Assembly: GCF_001562255.1 (NCBI RefSeq)
Contig: NZ_CP014301.1
Coordinates: forward strand, 4,805,501 to 4,869,500
Origin: Bosea sp. PAMC 26642
GTDB taxonomy: Bacteria > Pseudomonadota > Alphaproteobacteria > Rhizobiales > Beijerinckiaceae
Length of the DNA: 64,000 bases
Direction: 5' to 3'
Below, in pieces: positions 1-7,932 of this stretch. How positions within the stretch are numbered: position 1 is the first letter of the stretch; the number at the start of each line of letters is the position of its first letter. The notes under the pieces are model-generated. The model did not search any database. It saw only the letters and a program-made list of their open reading frames with translations, and had not been told where the DNA came from. A program made the translations under genes and the position numbers.

Positions 1-1
1 C

Positions 2-544
2 GTTACCTACCCAGGCGAACGCTTTCGGGTGCCGGCAGTGGATTATAGGCAGATCGATCCTGGCTATCTTCGCCAGACTGTCGAATTTTCCGGCAACGAG
101 GCGCCGGGATCGATCATCGTCGATCCAGCGTCGTACCATCTTTATTTCGTCGAAAAGCCGGGGGTTGCCACACGCTACGGCGTGGGCGTCGGTCGCGAAG
201 GATTCGGCTGGTCCGGTGCTGCCAAGATCAATATGAAACGCGACTGGCCCGATTGGGTCCCGCCACGGGAAATGATCGAACGCGACCCCGAAATCAAAGA
301 CAAGCTCGAAAAGACGCCCAGAGGTCTGGGCGTACTCGGCGGCCCAAAAAACCCGCTGGGAGCACGCGCCTTGTATCTTTTCGACGATAGCGGGGACATC
401 GGCTATCGGATCCACGGTACGCTGGAGCCCTACACGGTCGGCACCAACGTCTCTTCGGGCTGCGTCCGGATGATCAACCAGGACATCATCCACCTCTACG
501 CGCGCGTTTCGCCGGGTACACCGGTCACCGTGCTGGCGGCGTAA
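2..544 (+). CDS. L,D-transpeptidase (YkuD fold), 5' end outside window
   Basis: L,D-transpeptidases of the YkuD fold form 3-3 crosslinks in peptidoglycan or attach proteins to it in the periplasm. The C-terminal half carries the family motif: HGT, then after a short gap SSGCVRM, with the catalytic Cys inside SGC and the His before it. The frame stays open from base 2 with residues that fit the family (VTYPGERFRVPAVDY), so the gene starts upstream of the window. A GTG at 29 is internal rather than the start. The signal peptide would be in the missing part. No partner gene is obvious; the next gene is 180 bases away. Family call is firm; the substrate is unknown. Confidence 0.9.
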   Translation, partial: VTYPGERFRVPAVDYRQIDPGYLRQTVEFSGNEAPGSIIVDPASYHLYFVEKPGVATRYGVGVGREGFGWSGAAKINMKRDWPDWVPPREMIERDPEIKDKLEKTPRGLGVLGGPKNPLGARALYLFDDSGDIGYRIHGTLEPYTVGTNVSSGCVRMINQDIIHLYARVSPGTPVTVLAA

Positions 545-725
545 TCCGGCTGCGGGAAAGCCACTCTGGCGCGCCCCGTTGGCGTAAGCTCGGCGTGGCG
601 CAAAGGCGTGCTGCTTGTCTGCTGCGAAGGGTGGATCCGATATCAACCCGTCCGGCCCTCGCCGGAGTTTGCCTCTGTGAAACGACTTTGAGGCATATCT
701 GGTGGTCGGTTGTCCGGAGGTCCGC

Positions 726-1412
726 GTGGAAACGTCTCTCTACTTACCCGTGAAGAACTTCCTCGAAGGTCTCGGCTACACGATCAAGGGGGAGGTCGGG
801 CGTTGCGATCTGGTCGGGCTCCGGGACGACGACCCGACCGTGGTCGTGATAGGCGAACTGAAACTGACCTTCAATCTCGAGCTCATCCTGCAAGGCGTGG
901 ACCGGATGAGCCTTGGCGATGAAATCTGGCTGGCCGCTCAACTCTCGACCCGGGGCAAGGGGCGGGAAAGCGATCCGAGATATCGCAATCTCTGCCGGCG
1001 CCTCGGCTTCGGTTTGCTGGGCGTCGATCGGTCAGGCCGTGTCGATGTCCTCGTCTCCCCCGTGGCGCCCCTGCCGCGCAAGGATCCGCGACGACGTTCG
1101 CGACTGGTGGAGGAGCACAAACGACGTCGGGGCGATCCGTCCGCCGGAGGAGGCACGCGCCGGCCCGTCATGACCGCATATCGCCAGCAAGCGCTCTCCT
1201 GCGCGGCTGCGATGACCTCGCAGCCGCAGCGGCCGCGCGATCTCAAGCCATCATGTCCCGACGCGCAGAAGATCCTGCACCGGAACGTCTATGGCTGGTT
1301 CGAACGCAAGGAGCGGGGCGTTTATGTGCTCACTGAGACCGGCCACCATGCATTGGCAGGATGGCGACCGGAGCCTCCAGCGCATCCGAACGGCAACCCA
1401 ACATCCGCGTAG
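726..1412 (+). CDS. DUF2161 PD-(D/E)XK-type nuclease-fold protein
   Basis: A 228-residue protein matching the DUF2161 family, which databases label a putative PD-(D/E)XK-type phosphodiesterase. The N-terminal part has a conserved acidic and Lys pattern (CDLVGL, then VVVIGELKL) like the D...ExK core of restriction-endonuclease folds. A basic stretch (RKDPRRRSRLVEEHKRRRGD) follows, then a C-terminal region ending in a wing-like YGWFERKERGVYVLTETG segment. I chose the GTG at 726 because CGGAGG at 715-720 sits five bases upstream; an in-frame GTG at 702 lacks such a site. It appears to be a single-gene unit. The biological role is unknown. Confidence 0.8.
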   Translation: METSLYLPVKNFLEGLGYTIKGEVGRCDLVGLRDDDPTVVVIGELKLTFNLELILQGVDRMSLGDEIWLAAQLSTRGKGRESDPRYRNLCRRLGFGLLGVDRSGRVDVLVSPVAPLPRKDPRRRSRLVEEHKRRRGDPSAGGGTRRPVMTAYRQQALSCAAAMTSQPQRPRDLKPSCPDAQKILHRNVYGWFERKERGVYVLTETGHHALAGWRPEPPAHPNGNPTSA

Positions 1413-1525
1413 GAGCCGAGGCAACGTCGGCTCGCGGGCAGCAGTCCATATTCCGCTCTTGGCGCATTTCACCGGTCGGGCGACAGGCGTTTACGGCCCT
1501 TGTCATCCGCCTGATCGAGGTCATC

Positions 1526-2965
1526 TCATGGCGAGATGAAATGCGTCAGCTTGACGTTGAGATAGTCGTGGATCGCCTGCCGGCCACCTTCGCGTCCCAT
1601 GCCGGAATGATTGATGCCGCCGAACGGCGCCTCGGCATGGGCGATCATGAATGTGTTGATCCCGACCATGCCGGCGCTCAGGCCTGCACTCAGCGCTTCC
1701 GCATAGCGCGGGCTGCTGGTGAAGCCATAGGCGGCAAGCCCGTAGGGCGTGGAGTTCGCCCGCATGATCGCGTCGTCGAAATCGCGGAAGGTGGCGATCG
1801 GCGCCAGCGGGCCGAAGGGCTCGTCGCGCATGATGCGGGCGTCGTCGGGCACGTCGGCAAAGACGGTCGGCTCGAAATAGAAGCCCTTGTTGCGGCTGGC
1901 GGGCCGGTGTCCACCGGTGAGGCGACGCGCACCCGAGCTTTCCGTCTCGGCTGAGAGCGCTTCGACACGGTCACGTTGGCTCGCGAGCGTCAGCGGGCCC
2001 ATCGTCGTCGCCCGGTCCTGGCTGTCGCCCAGTACCAAAGCCTCGGCGGCCTTGACCATGCCGCTGGCGAAGCGCTCGGCCAGGCTCTCATGCACATAGA
2101 AGCGGTTCGGCGCGATGCAGACCTGGCCGGCGTTGCGGAACTTGAACAGCGCGCAGAGCGTCGCCGCATTGTCGACGTCGGCATCCTCGCAGATCACGAC
2201 CGGCGCATGGCCGCCGAGTTCCATCGAGCATCGCTTGACGGTCTTTGCCGCCTCGGCGAGCAGCATCTGGCCGACGCGCGTCGAGCCGGTGAGCGAGATC
2301 TTGCGCACCTCCTCGGCTGCCATCAAAGCGGGCGTGATCGTCTCGGCCGGGCCGAAGAGCATCTGGACGGTGCCGACCGGCGCGCCGCCTTCGACGCAGG
2401 CCTCCGCGATCAGGGTCGAGGTCAACGGTGTCTGCTCGGAGGGGCGGCATATGATGGGGCAGCCGGCGGCGAGCGCCGGAGCGATCTTGCGGGCCAGCAG
2501 GTTGATCGGGAAATTCCAGGCGGTGAAGGCGGCGACGATGCCGACGGGCTCCAGTGCCGTCGCGAGGCGCCCGCCCTGGCGCGAGGGAATCGTCTCGCCG
2601 AAGAGACGCTCGGCCTCGCCGGCAAACCAGTCGAACTGCTCGATGGCGATCAGCACCTCGCCCTCGGATTGGGAGATCGGCCGGCCGATCTCATGGGACA
2701 GCGCGCTCGCCAGCGCGCCCTTGCGCGCTTCCATCGCCCGGGCGATGCCGCGCAGCACTTTGGCGCGCTCCCAGCCATGCACCTTGGACCAGGTTTTCAG
2801 CGCGGCGCGCGCGTGATGAAGCGCCTCCTCGACCTCGGCCTCGCCGGCGCGCGGTGCCGTCCAGAGCAACTCCTCGGTGCAGGGGTTGTGGACGCGTAGC
2901 GGTTCCAGAGCCGTATGCGTCCGGAAATCTCCGCCAATCAGAAGCTTGGGCGTATGGTCAGACAT
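1526..2965 (-). CDS. NAD(P)-dependent aldehyde dehydrogenase
   Basis: A 479-residue aldehyde dehydrogenase that oxidises an aldehyde to an acid in the cytoplasm. Visible landmarks are the AWNFP segment with the oxyanion Asn (about 151), the MELGGHAP motif with the general-base Glu (about 249), and GQVCIAPNR with the nucleophilic Cys (about 283). The usual KPSE coenzyme motif reads RPSE. The start at 2965 is preceded by GGAG at good spacing; an ATG at 2986 has no ribosome site. It is the last gene of the operon running from the binding protein at 9219, after an SDR dehydrogenase. The pair could oxidise an imported alcohol to an acid (inference). It resembles the succinate-semialdehyde dehydrogenase branch; the substrate is unproven. 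Confidence 0.9.
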   Translation of the reverse strand: MSDHTPKLLIGGDFRTHTALEPLRVHNPCTEELLWTAPRAGEAEVEEALHHARAALKTWSKVHGWERAKVLRGIARAMEARKGALASALSHEIGRPISQSEGEVLIAIEQFDWFAGEAERLFGETIPSRQGGRLATALEPVGIVAAFTAWNFPINLLARKIAPALAAGCPIICRPSEQTPLTSTLIAEACVEGGAPVGTVQMLFGPAETITPALMAAEEVRKISLTGSTRVGQMLLAEAAKTVKRCSMELGGHAPVVICEDADVDNAATLCALFKFRNAGQVCIAPNRFYVHESLAERFASGMVKAAEALVLGDSQDRATTMGPLTLASQRDRVEALSAETESSGARRLTGGHRPASRNKGFYFEPTVFADVPDDARIMRDEPFGPLAPIATFRDFDDAIMRANSTPYGLAAYGFTSSPRYAEALSAGLSAGMVGINTFMIAHAEAPFGGINHSGMGREGGRQAIHDYLNVKLTHFISP

Positions 2966-3010
2966 GGAGTTCTCCGGCGGGTTCATGAGATATCGGGATC
3001 GCTAGCGCGG

Positions 3011-3832
3011 TCATTGGCTCGCCGTGACGCCGCCGTCGATATAGACGACCTGGCCGGTCATGTAGCTGCCGGCCGGCGCAGCGAAGGTGATGACCTGCCC
3101 GACCACCTCGACAGGATCGCCGATCCGCCCCAGCGGATTGCGGTCTAGGATGAAATCGCGAAAACCCTCCCGCTCGAGATGATGGCGGATGCGTTCGGAC
3201 TGGATGAAAGTCGGCGCGACGCCGTTGACGGTGATGTTGTGCTCGGCGAGTTCCATCGCATGCTGCTTGACCAGCATGACGAGACCGCCCTTCGTGGCGC
3301 AATAGGCCGAATAGCCGCGATTGCGCAGCGCCAGTTGCGAGCGGACCGAAAGCAGGTGGATCTGGCGGCCGCCCGTGCCCTGCGCGATCTGATGGCGCGC
3401 CACCGCCTGGCCCAGGAACATCGCCGATTTCAGGTTGATCTCGTAAACATTGTCGAAGGTCGCCTCATCGACATCCATCAGCCGCTGCTCGCGCTGAATG
3501 CCGACGCAGTTGACGAGCACGTCGATGCCGCCCATCGCCTCGGCGGCGCGATCCGCCACCTCCGCGATCGCGGTGGGAGAGCGCGCGTCCAGTTCGAAGC
3601 CGTGGGTCTCGACGCCTTGCGCGCGCAGCCTGTGCGCCAGCGCTTCGGCCTTGGCGCCGCTCGGCCCGGCGATGGCGACATGGGCGCCGTGGCGCGTCAT
3701 CGCTAGCGCGATCGCCTCGCCCAGCGCGCCATAGCCGCCGGGCAGGAAGACGCGCAGTCCCCGGATGTCGAAAAGCCGGTCGATCGCGTCGAGATCGATC
3801 TGCGGCGTCAGGTGTCCTTCGGGCCGGTTCAT
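3011..3832 (-). CDS. SDR-family NAD(P)-dependent oxidoreductase
   Basis: A 273-residue classical short-chain dehydrogenase. The nucleotide-binding glycine motif is GGYGALG (residues 32-38), the usual NNAG appears as NCVG near 108, the active-site Tyr and Lys are in YCATK (177-181), and the catalytic Ser is one of those in LLSVRS (162 or 165). The C-terminal GQVVYIDGG is typical of the family. It resembles gluconate 5-dehydrogenase-like enzymes. Its start overlaps the stop of the upstream ABC ATPase by four bases, and the aldehyde dehydrogenase follows, so transport and two-step oxidation are probably co-expressed. The substrate is not shown by the sequence. Confidence 0.9.
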   Translation of the reverse strand: MNRPEGHLTPQIDLDAIDRLFDIRGLRVFLPGGYGALGEAIALAMTRHGAHVAIAGPSGAKAEALAHRLRAQGVETHGFELDARSPTAIAEVADRAAEAMGGIDVLVNCVGIQREQRLMDVDEATFDNVYEINLKSAMFLGQAVARHQIAQGTGGRQIHLLSVRSQLALRNRGYSAYCATKGGLVMLVKQHAMELAEHNITVNGVAPTFIQSERIRHHLEREGFRDFILDRNPLGRIGDPVEVVGQVITFAAPAGSYMTGQVVYIDGGVTASQ

Positions 3833-4470
3833 GCCGCTGGCTCCAGGGCGGCAGTGCGCTCCGTCAGCAGATTGCCGAGATAGGCGCGCGCAGGTTCGAA
3901 GGAGAGCAGGCCCGCATAGTCGCGCAGCGGCGTGACGACACCCTTGTTGACGAAGATGAAGCGCTCGCAGATCTCCTCGAGGATTTCGAGGTGGAAGCGC
4001 TCATTGGGGTGGACGCAGAGAAAGACCAGCCGACCTTCAGCCCGCAGCCGCCGGAAGAAATCCAGCATGAAGCCGATATAGCCGTCCTGGGTGTTGAACT
4101 GCGGCTCGTCGAACAGATGCACCAGCGGGTATTGGCTGCCCGCGCGCTCCATCAGGGCGTTGGGGCGCAGCGACCGGAAATGCCGCACCTGATAGGATTG
4201 GTGGTAGTGGATGGCGAGACGGTCGCGCTCGTCGGTGCGGACGCGGTGAATGTCGCGGCCGCAAACCGTAACCGTGCCTTCCGTCGGTCTGTTCGAGCCG
4301 GTGATCAGCTCGAACAGCGTCGTCTTGCCGGAGCCATTGGGGCCCATCATGCCGACGATCGCCGGCTCCTCGATGCGGAAATCCGCGTCGAGCCGGAAGG
4401 TCGGCGTTCGGTCGAGCCGGCCGCGCATGTAGGTCTTCGACAGGTTGCTGACGTCAAGCATCGCGCTCAT
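3829..4470 (-). CDS. Atypical short ABC ATPase lacking the signature motif
   Basis: A third ATPase of the Liv-type operon. It has a Walker A (GPNGSGKT) and a Walker B (LVHLFDEP), followed by a His in FLCVHPNERF that may be the H-loop. Only about 65 residues separate Walker A from Walker B, against well over 100 in LivF next door, and no LSGGQ-like signature lies between them. The helical subdomain therefore looks shortened. The ATG at 4470 has GGAA eight bases upstream; a GTG at 4476 overlaps the livF stop and an ATG at 4461 is also possible. It sits between livF and the SDR gene. It could be a degenerate subunit or a regulatory ATPase. Fold call is firm; function is open. Confidence 0.75.
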   Translation of the reverse strand: MSAMLDVSNLSKTYMRGRLDRTPTFRLDADFRIEEPAIVGMMGPNGSGKTTLFELITGSNRPTEGTVTVCGRDIHRVRTDERDRLAIHYHQSYQVRHFRSLRPNALMERAGSQYPLVHLFDEPQFNTQDGYIGFMLDFFRRLRAEGRLVFLCVHPNERFHLEILEEICERFIFVNKGVVTPLRDYAGLLSFEPARAYLGNLLTERTAALEPAA

Positions 4471-4472
4471 GG

Positions 4473-5168
4473 TCACATTCCGATCAGGCGCTGGCGCTGG
4501 GATTTGTCATCGAGCAGGGCGCGGGCGGACCCTTCATGGACGATGCGGCCGCGGTCCATCACATAGGCGCGATCCGAGACCTCCAGCGCCGCGAGTGCGT
4601 TCTGCTCGACGATCAGCACGGAGATGCCCTCGGCCTTCAGGCGCCGCACCGTCGCAAGCACATCCTGGACGATCTTGGGCGCGAGACCCTGGCTCGGCTC
4701 GTCGAGCAGGACGAGCCCCGGCGAGCCCAGTAGCGCCCGCGAGATCGCGACCATCTGCATCTCGCCGCCGGAGAGGTTCTCGCATTCGCGCGGCATCAGA
4801 TGTTCGAGCGCCGAGAAGATCGAGACCATCTCGCCGATCTGCCAGGACCGGAACCGGGTCTTGCGCATGCCGATCTGCAGGTTGCGCGCGACGGTCAGCG
4901 TCGGAAAGATGCGGCGGTCGTCAGGCACCCAGCCAATGCCCATAGCCGAGATGCGATGGGTGGGGTGCCTGGTGATGTCCTGCCCGTCGAAGCGGATCTG
5001 CCCGCGTCGCGGCGGCGTCAGGCCCAGGATCGAGCGGATCGTCGTGGTCTTGCCGGCGCCATTGGGGCCGAGCAGCGAGACGACCTCGGCCTCGCCGACG
5101 CGCAGCGAGGCGCCAAACAGCGCCTGCGTCTCGCCATAGAAGGTTTCGATGTCGCGGATCTCAAGCAT
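4473..5168 (-). CDS. livF: Branched-chain amino acid-type ABC transporter ATPase LivF
   Basis: A 231-residue LivF-type ATPase that powers a HAAT-family importer at the inner membrane. Walker A is GPNGAGKT, the signature is LSGGEMQ and Walker B is LVLLDEP with the PSQGLAP stretch typical of LivF. Its ATG overlaps the end of livG by eight bases, so the two are translationally coupled. The transported compound need not be an amino acid: the operon also holds an SDR and an aldehyde dehydrogenase, and its regulator is of the RpiR type. Confidence 0.93.
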   Translation of the reverse strand: MLEIRDIETFYGETQALFGASLRVGEAEVVSLLGPNGAGKTTTIRSILGLTPPRRGQIRFDGQDITRHPTHRISAMGIGWVPDDRRIFPTLTVARNLQIGMRKTRFRSWQIGEMVSIFSALEHLMPRECENLSGGEMQMVAISRALLGSPGLVLLDEPSQGLAPKIVQDVLATVRRLKAEGISVLIVEQNALAALEVSDRAYVMDRGRIVHEGSARALLDDKSQRQRLIGM

Positions 5169-5910
5169 GGGTCGCCTCTGCCAGTGCCGAGCGCCGCACC
5201 CATTTGTTGTCGCTGAGTTGCGCCGGGGTTCCCTCGGCGATGACCTGACCCCAGTGGATCACCGAGATCTGGTCGGCGAGCTCGAACAGGAAGCGCATGT
5301 CGTGCTCGATCATCACGATCGTGTAGCGCTCGCGCAGCCGCCCCACGAGCAAAGCGAGGCGGCGCGTCGCCTCGACGCCAAGCCCCGATGTCGGCTCGTC
5401 CAAGAAGAGGATGCGCGGCTCGGCGGCGAGCGCTACCGCGATCTCCAGCGCGCGGCGGTCGCCATAGCTCAGCGAGGCGGCCGCGTCCCAAGCCCGGGCT
5501 GCAAGACCGACCTGCTCGAGCACGGCCAGCGCCTGATCGATCAAAACCCGGTCCGAGAACACGGCCGCCATCGCGTGGAGCCGGCGCGCCCTGAAGGCCG
5601 GCAGCGCCAGCATGACGTTCTCGATGACGACCGTGTCGTCGAAGAGGTTCATCAGCTGGAAGGAGCGCGAGACGCCCATCCGGGCAATCCGCTGCGGCGG
5701 CAGGCCCGAGATCCGCTGGCCGTCGAACTTGACCTCGCCGCGGTCGGGCTTGTGCTGGCCGGTGAGGACGTGGAAGCAGGTCGACTTGCCGGCGCCGTTG
5801 GGCCCCATGATGCCGCTGACCTGTCCTTCCTCGAAGGAAAGCGAGATGTTTTCCAGCACGACGCGAGAGCCGAAACGCTTGTGGATGTTGTGGGCTTCGA
5901 AGAGCGCCAT
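5161..5910 (-). CDS. livG: Branched-chain amino acid-type ABC transporter ATPase LivG
   Basis: A 249-residue LivG-type ATPase. Walker A is GPNGAGKS, the signature-like motif is LSYGDRRALEIA and Walker B is ILFLDEPTSGLG. The C-terminal stretch GTPAQLSDNKWVRR is the LivG-type tail. I placed the start at 5910 because the ATG overlaps the livM stop as TGATG and the protein then begins with the usual MALFEAHNIHKRFGS. A much longer open frame continues upstream on the same strand but lies across livM and is not coding. Partner of LivF at the membrane. Confidence 0.93.
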   Translation of the reverse strand: MALFEAHNIHKRFGSRVVLENISLSFEEGQVSGIMGPNGAGKSTCFHVLTGQHKPDRGEVKFDGQRISGLPPQRIARMGVSRSFQLMNLFDDTVVIENVMLALPAFRARRLHAMAAVFSDRVLIDQALAVLEQVGLAARAWDAAASLSYGDRRALEIAVALAAEPRILFLDEPTSGLGVEATRRLALLVGRLRERYTIVMIEHDMRFLFELADQISVIHWGQVIAEGTPAQLSDNKWVRRSALAEATHA

Positions 5911-6935
5911 CACACGGCCTCCGTCGCGGGAGCCGTTGCTGCCGTCGGCAAGGGCGGTCTGCGCCGCGACAGGCCGTGCAGCATGCCCGCCAGCCCCTCG
6001 GGCCGCAGCATCACCATCGCCATGAAGATCAGGCCGTACCAGAGCAGCCAGGTCTCGGTCAGGCCGCCCAGCACATCGCGGGCGACGAAGTAGAAGACCA
6101 CGCCCAGCACTGGCCCCCAGAAGCTGACGAGGCCGCCGCCTACCAGGACCATCATCACGACGAGCCCGGATTGGTGCAGGCTCATCACGTCCGGGTAGGC
6201 GCTCTGCTGGGCCATCGCGAGCAGGCTTCCGGCAAGGCCGGCCAGCATCGCCGAAAGCGTGAAGACGGCCCATTTGAAGCGCCAGACCTCGTAGCCGACG
6301 AAGCGCGCGCGGGTCTCGTTCTGGCGGATGGCCTGCAGCACGCGGCCGAAGGGCGAGTTCGCCAGCCGCCAGCCGAGCACGGCCACGAGCATCAGCAGGA
6401 CGGCAGCGAAATAGAACAGCGCCAGGTTGTCGGTCAGCGCGACCTGCCAAGGGCCGAGCGTCAGGGGCGGTCGCGGAATCCCGAGAAGACCGTCCTCGCC
6501 ACCGGTGACGCGGTGGAGCTTCATGGCCAAAAACCAGAAGATCTGGCCGAAGCCGATGGTCAGCAGCGCGTAGTAGATGCCCCTGCGATGGGAGAGAAAC
6601 GCCCCGACAAGTGCGCCGGCGACGCCTGCCGCCAGAACCGCCGCCAGGAGGCCGCCCCACAGGCTGACCGCAATATTGTGCTGGAACAGTCCGAAGGCAT
6701 AGGCGCCGATCCCGAGATAGGCGCCATGGCCGAAGGAGTGCAGACCGGTATAGCCGAACAGCAGGTTGAACCCGAGCGCGAAGATGATCCAGATCGCGAT
6801 CTCGATGCCGAGATACTGATAGAGCCCGACGGCCGGCAGCAGCCAGGGCGTAGCCAGGAGCACCGTGGCGAGGACGATCATCGGCAGCGTGATCCAGGCC
6901 GCCGGGCGGGCCGGGATGTCCGAGAGCGAGATCAT
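5910..6935 (-). CDS. livM: Branched-chain amino acid-type ABC permease LivM
   Basis: A 341-residue inner-membrane permease with about nine or ten hydrophobic segments, including the family stretches FALGFNLLFGYTGLHSFGHG and LVVMMVLVGGGLVSFWGPVLG. It forms the translocation channel with LivH. The start at 6935 (MISLSDIPARPAAW) lies four bases downstream of the livH stop and gives a normal family length; the longer upstream frame overlaps livH and reads as non-membrane sequence. Confidence 0.92.
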   Translation of the reverse strand: MISLSDIPARPAAWITLPMIVLATVLLATPWLLPAVGLYQYLGIEIAIWIIFALGFNLLFGYTGLHSFGHGAYLGIGAYAFGLFQHNIAVSLWGGLLAAVLAAGVAGALVGAFLSHRRGIYYALLTIGFGQIFWFLAMKLHRVTGGEDGLLGIPRPPLTLGPWQVALTDNLALFYFAAVLLMLVAVLGWRLANSPFGRVLQAIRQNETRARFVGYEVWRFKWAVFTLSAMLAGLAGSLLAMAQQSAYPDVMSLHQSGLVVMMVLVGGGLVSFWGPVLGVVFYFVARDVLGGLTETWLLWYGLIFMAMVMLRPEGLAGMLHGLSRRRPPLPTAATAPATEAV

Positions 6936-6939
6936 GGCG

Positions 6940-7860
6940 TCAGTTCTCCAGCGCGCTCTTGCGACCAAGCAGGCCCCGGCTGCGGAATCCCAGGACGGCG
7001 ATGAGGAGCAGATACATCGACATCGTCGCCCAGGCGGCCGCATAGGCGCCGGTGATACCCATGGCGAGACCCACCAGAAGCGCCGCGATGACCGCGCCCC
7101 AAAAACTGCCGACGCCGCCAATGACGATGATCAGGAAGGCCGGGATCACGATATCGACGCCGACATGCGGACGCAGGCCCCAGATCGGCACCATCACCAC
7201 GCCGGCAAGTCCCGCCAGCGCCGCCCCGAAGCCGAAGACGAGCAGCCGGAGCTTGGCGAGATCGTAGCCGAGGGCACGGACCATCTCGCTGTCATGCGCG
7301 CCCGCCTTGATCACGGCCCCGGTCGAGGTGCGCTCCAGGAAGAGCCAGACGGCGGCGATGGCGACGATGCTGAAGCCGGCGGCGAAGAAGCGGTAGGTCG
7401 AGAAGATCATGCCGTTCAGCAGGAAGGCGCTGTTGATCGCCTGCGGCAGCGCAAGATTCTGCTCGCCCGTGCCCCAGACGAGCCGGATCAGCTCCTCGAC
7501 GACGAGAGCGGCTCCGAAGGTCAGGAGCAGGCCGTAGAGAGGCGGCTTGCCATAGGTTGGGCGCAGGCAGAGTTCGAGCAGCATGCCGCAAAGCCCCGCC
7601 AGCGCCGGCCCGATCGCGAGAGCCAGCACATAGCGCAGGCCGGGCGGCAGGCTCAGCCACCAGGCGCCGAACGGCGTGCCGGAAAACCAGCCGCCGCCGA
7701 TCACCGTCAGCGCGAAATAGGCGCCGAGCGCAAACAGCGAGCCATGGGCGAGATTGATCACCTCCATTACGCCCACGATCAAGGTGAAGCCGAGCGCGAT
7801 GAGGGCGAAGAGCAGGCCCAACGTCAGGCCGTTGATGATGTGCGGCAGAAGATCGATCAT
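6940..7860 (-). CDS. livH: Branched-chain amino acid-type ABC permease LivH
   Basis: A 306-residue inner-membrane permease with the LivH opening ALGFTLIVGVMEVINLAHGS and the conserved GGVGSFWGAVIAALLVG loop near the C-terminus. It pairs with LivM. Upstream, 72 bases separate it from the binding-protein gene, and this gap contains a perfect stem-loop (7894-7919) that may lower permease expression relative to the binding protein. Confidence 0.92.
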   Translation of the reverse strand: MIDLLPHIINGLTLGLLFALIALGFTLIVGVMEVINLAHGSLFALGAYFALTVIGGGWFSGTPFGAWWLSLPPGLRYVLALAIGPALAGLCGMLLELCLRPTYGKPPLYGLLLTFGAALVVEELIRLVWGTGEQNLALPQAINSAFLLNGMIFSTYRFFAAGFSIVAIAAVWLFLERTSTGAVIKAGAHDSEMVRALGYDLAKLRLLVFGFGAALAGLAGVVMVPIWGLRPHVGVDIVIPAFLIIVIGGVGSFWGAVIAALLVGLAMGITGAYAAAWATMSMYLLLIAVLGFRSRGLLGRKSALEN

Positions 7861-7893
7861 GCGCGGTGCGTCCCGATGCAGCGATAGCGTGGT

Positions 7894-7919
7894 CCGCGGC
7901 CGCCTGTTGACGGCCGCGG
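7894..7919 (-). terminator. Stem-loop between binding protein and permease genes
   Basis: A perfect nine-base-pair stem (CCGCGGCCG and CGGCCGCGG) with an eight-base loop, starting 13 bases after the binding-protein stop. No T-run follows, so it is probably not a full terminator. Such hairpins often protect the upstream mRNA 3' end and give the binding protein a higher dose than the permease. The structure is seen; the role is inferred. Confidence 0.5.
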
Positions 7920-7932
7920 ATGGCGGGACTGA

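Noticed and set aside
1976..2899. Long open frame antisense to the aldehyde dehydrogenase gene
   Set aside because: It is a by-product of GC-rich codon use: no family match, low-complexity Arg/Gly-rich translation and complete overlap with a clear enzyme gene.
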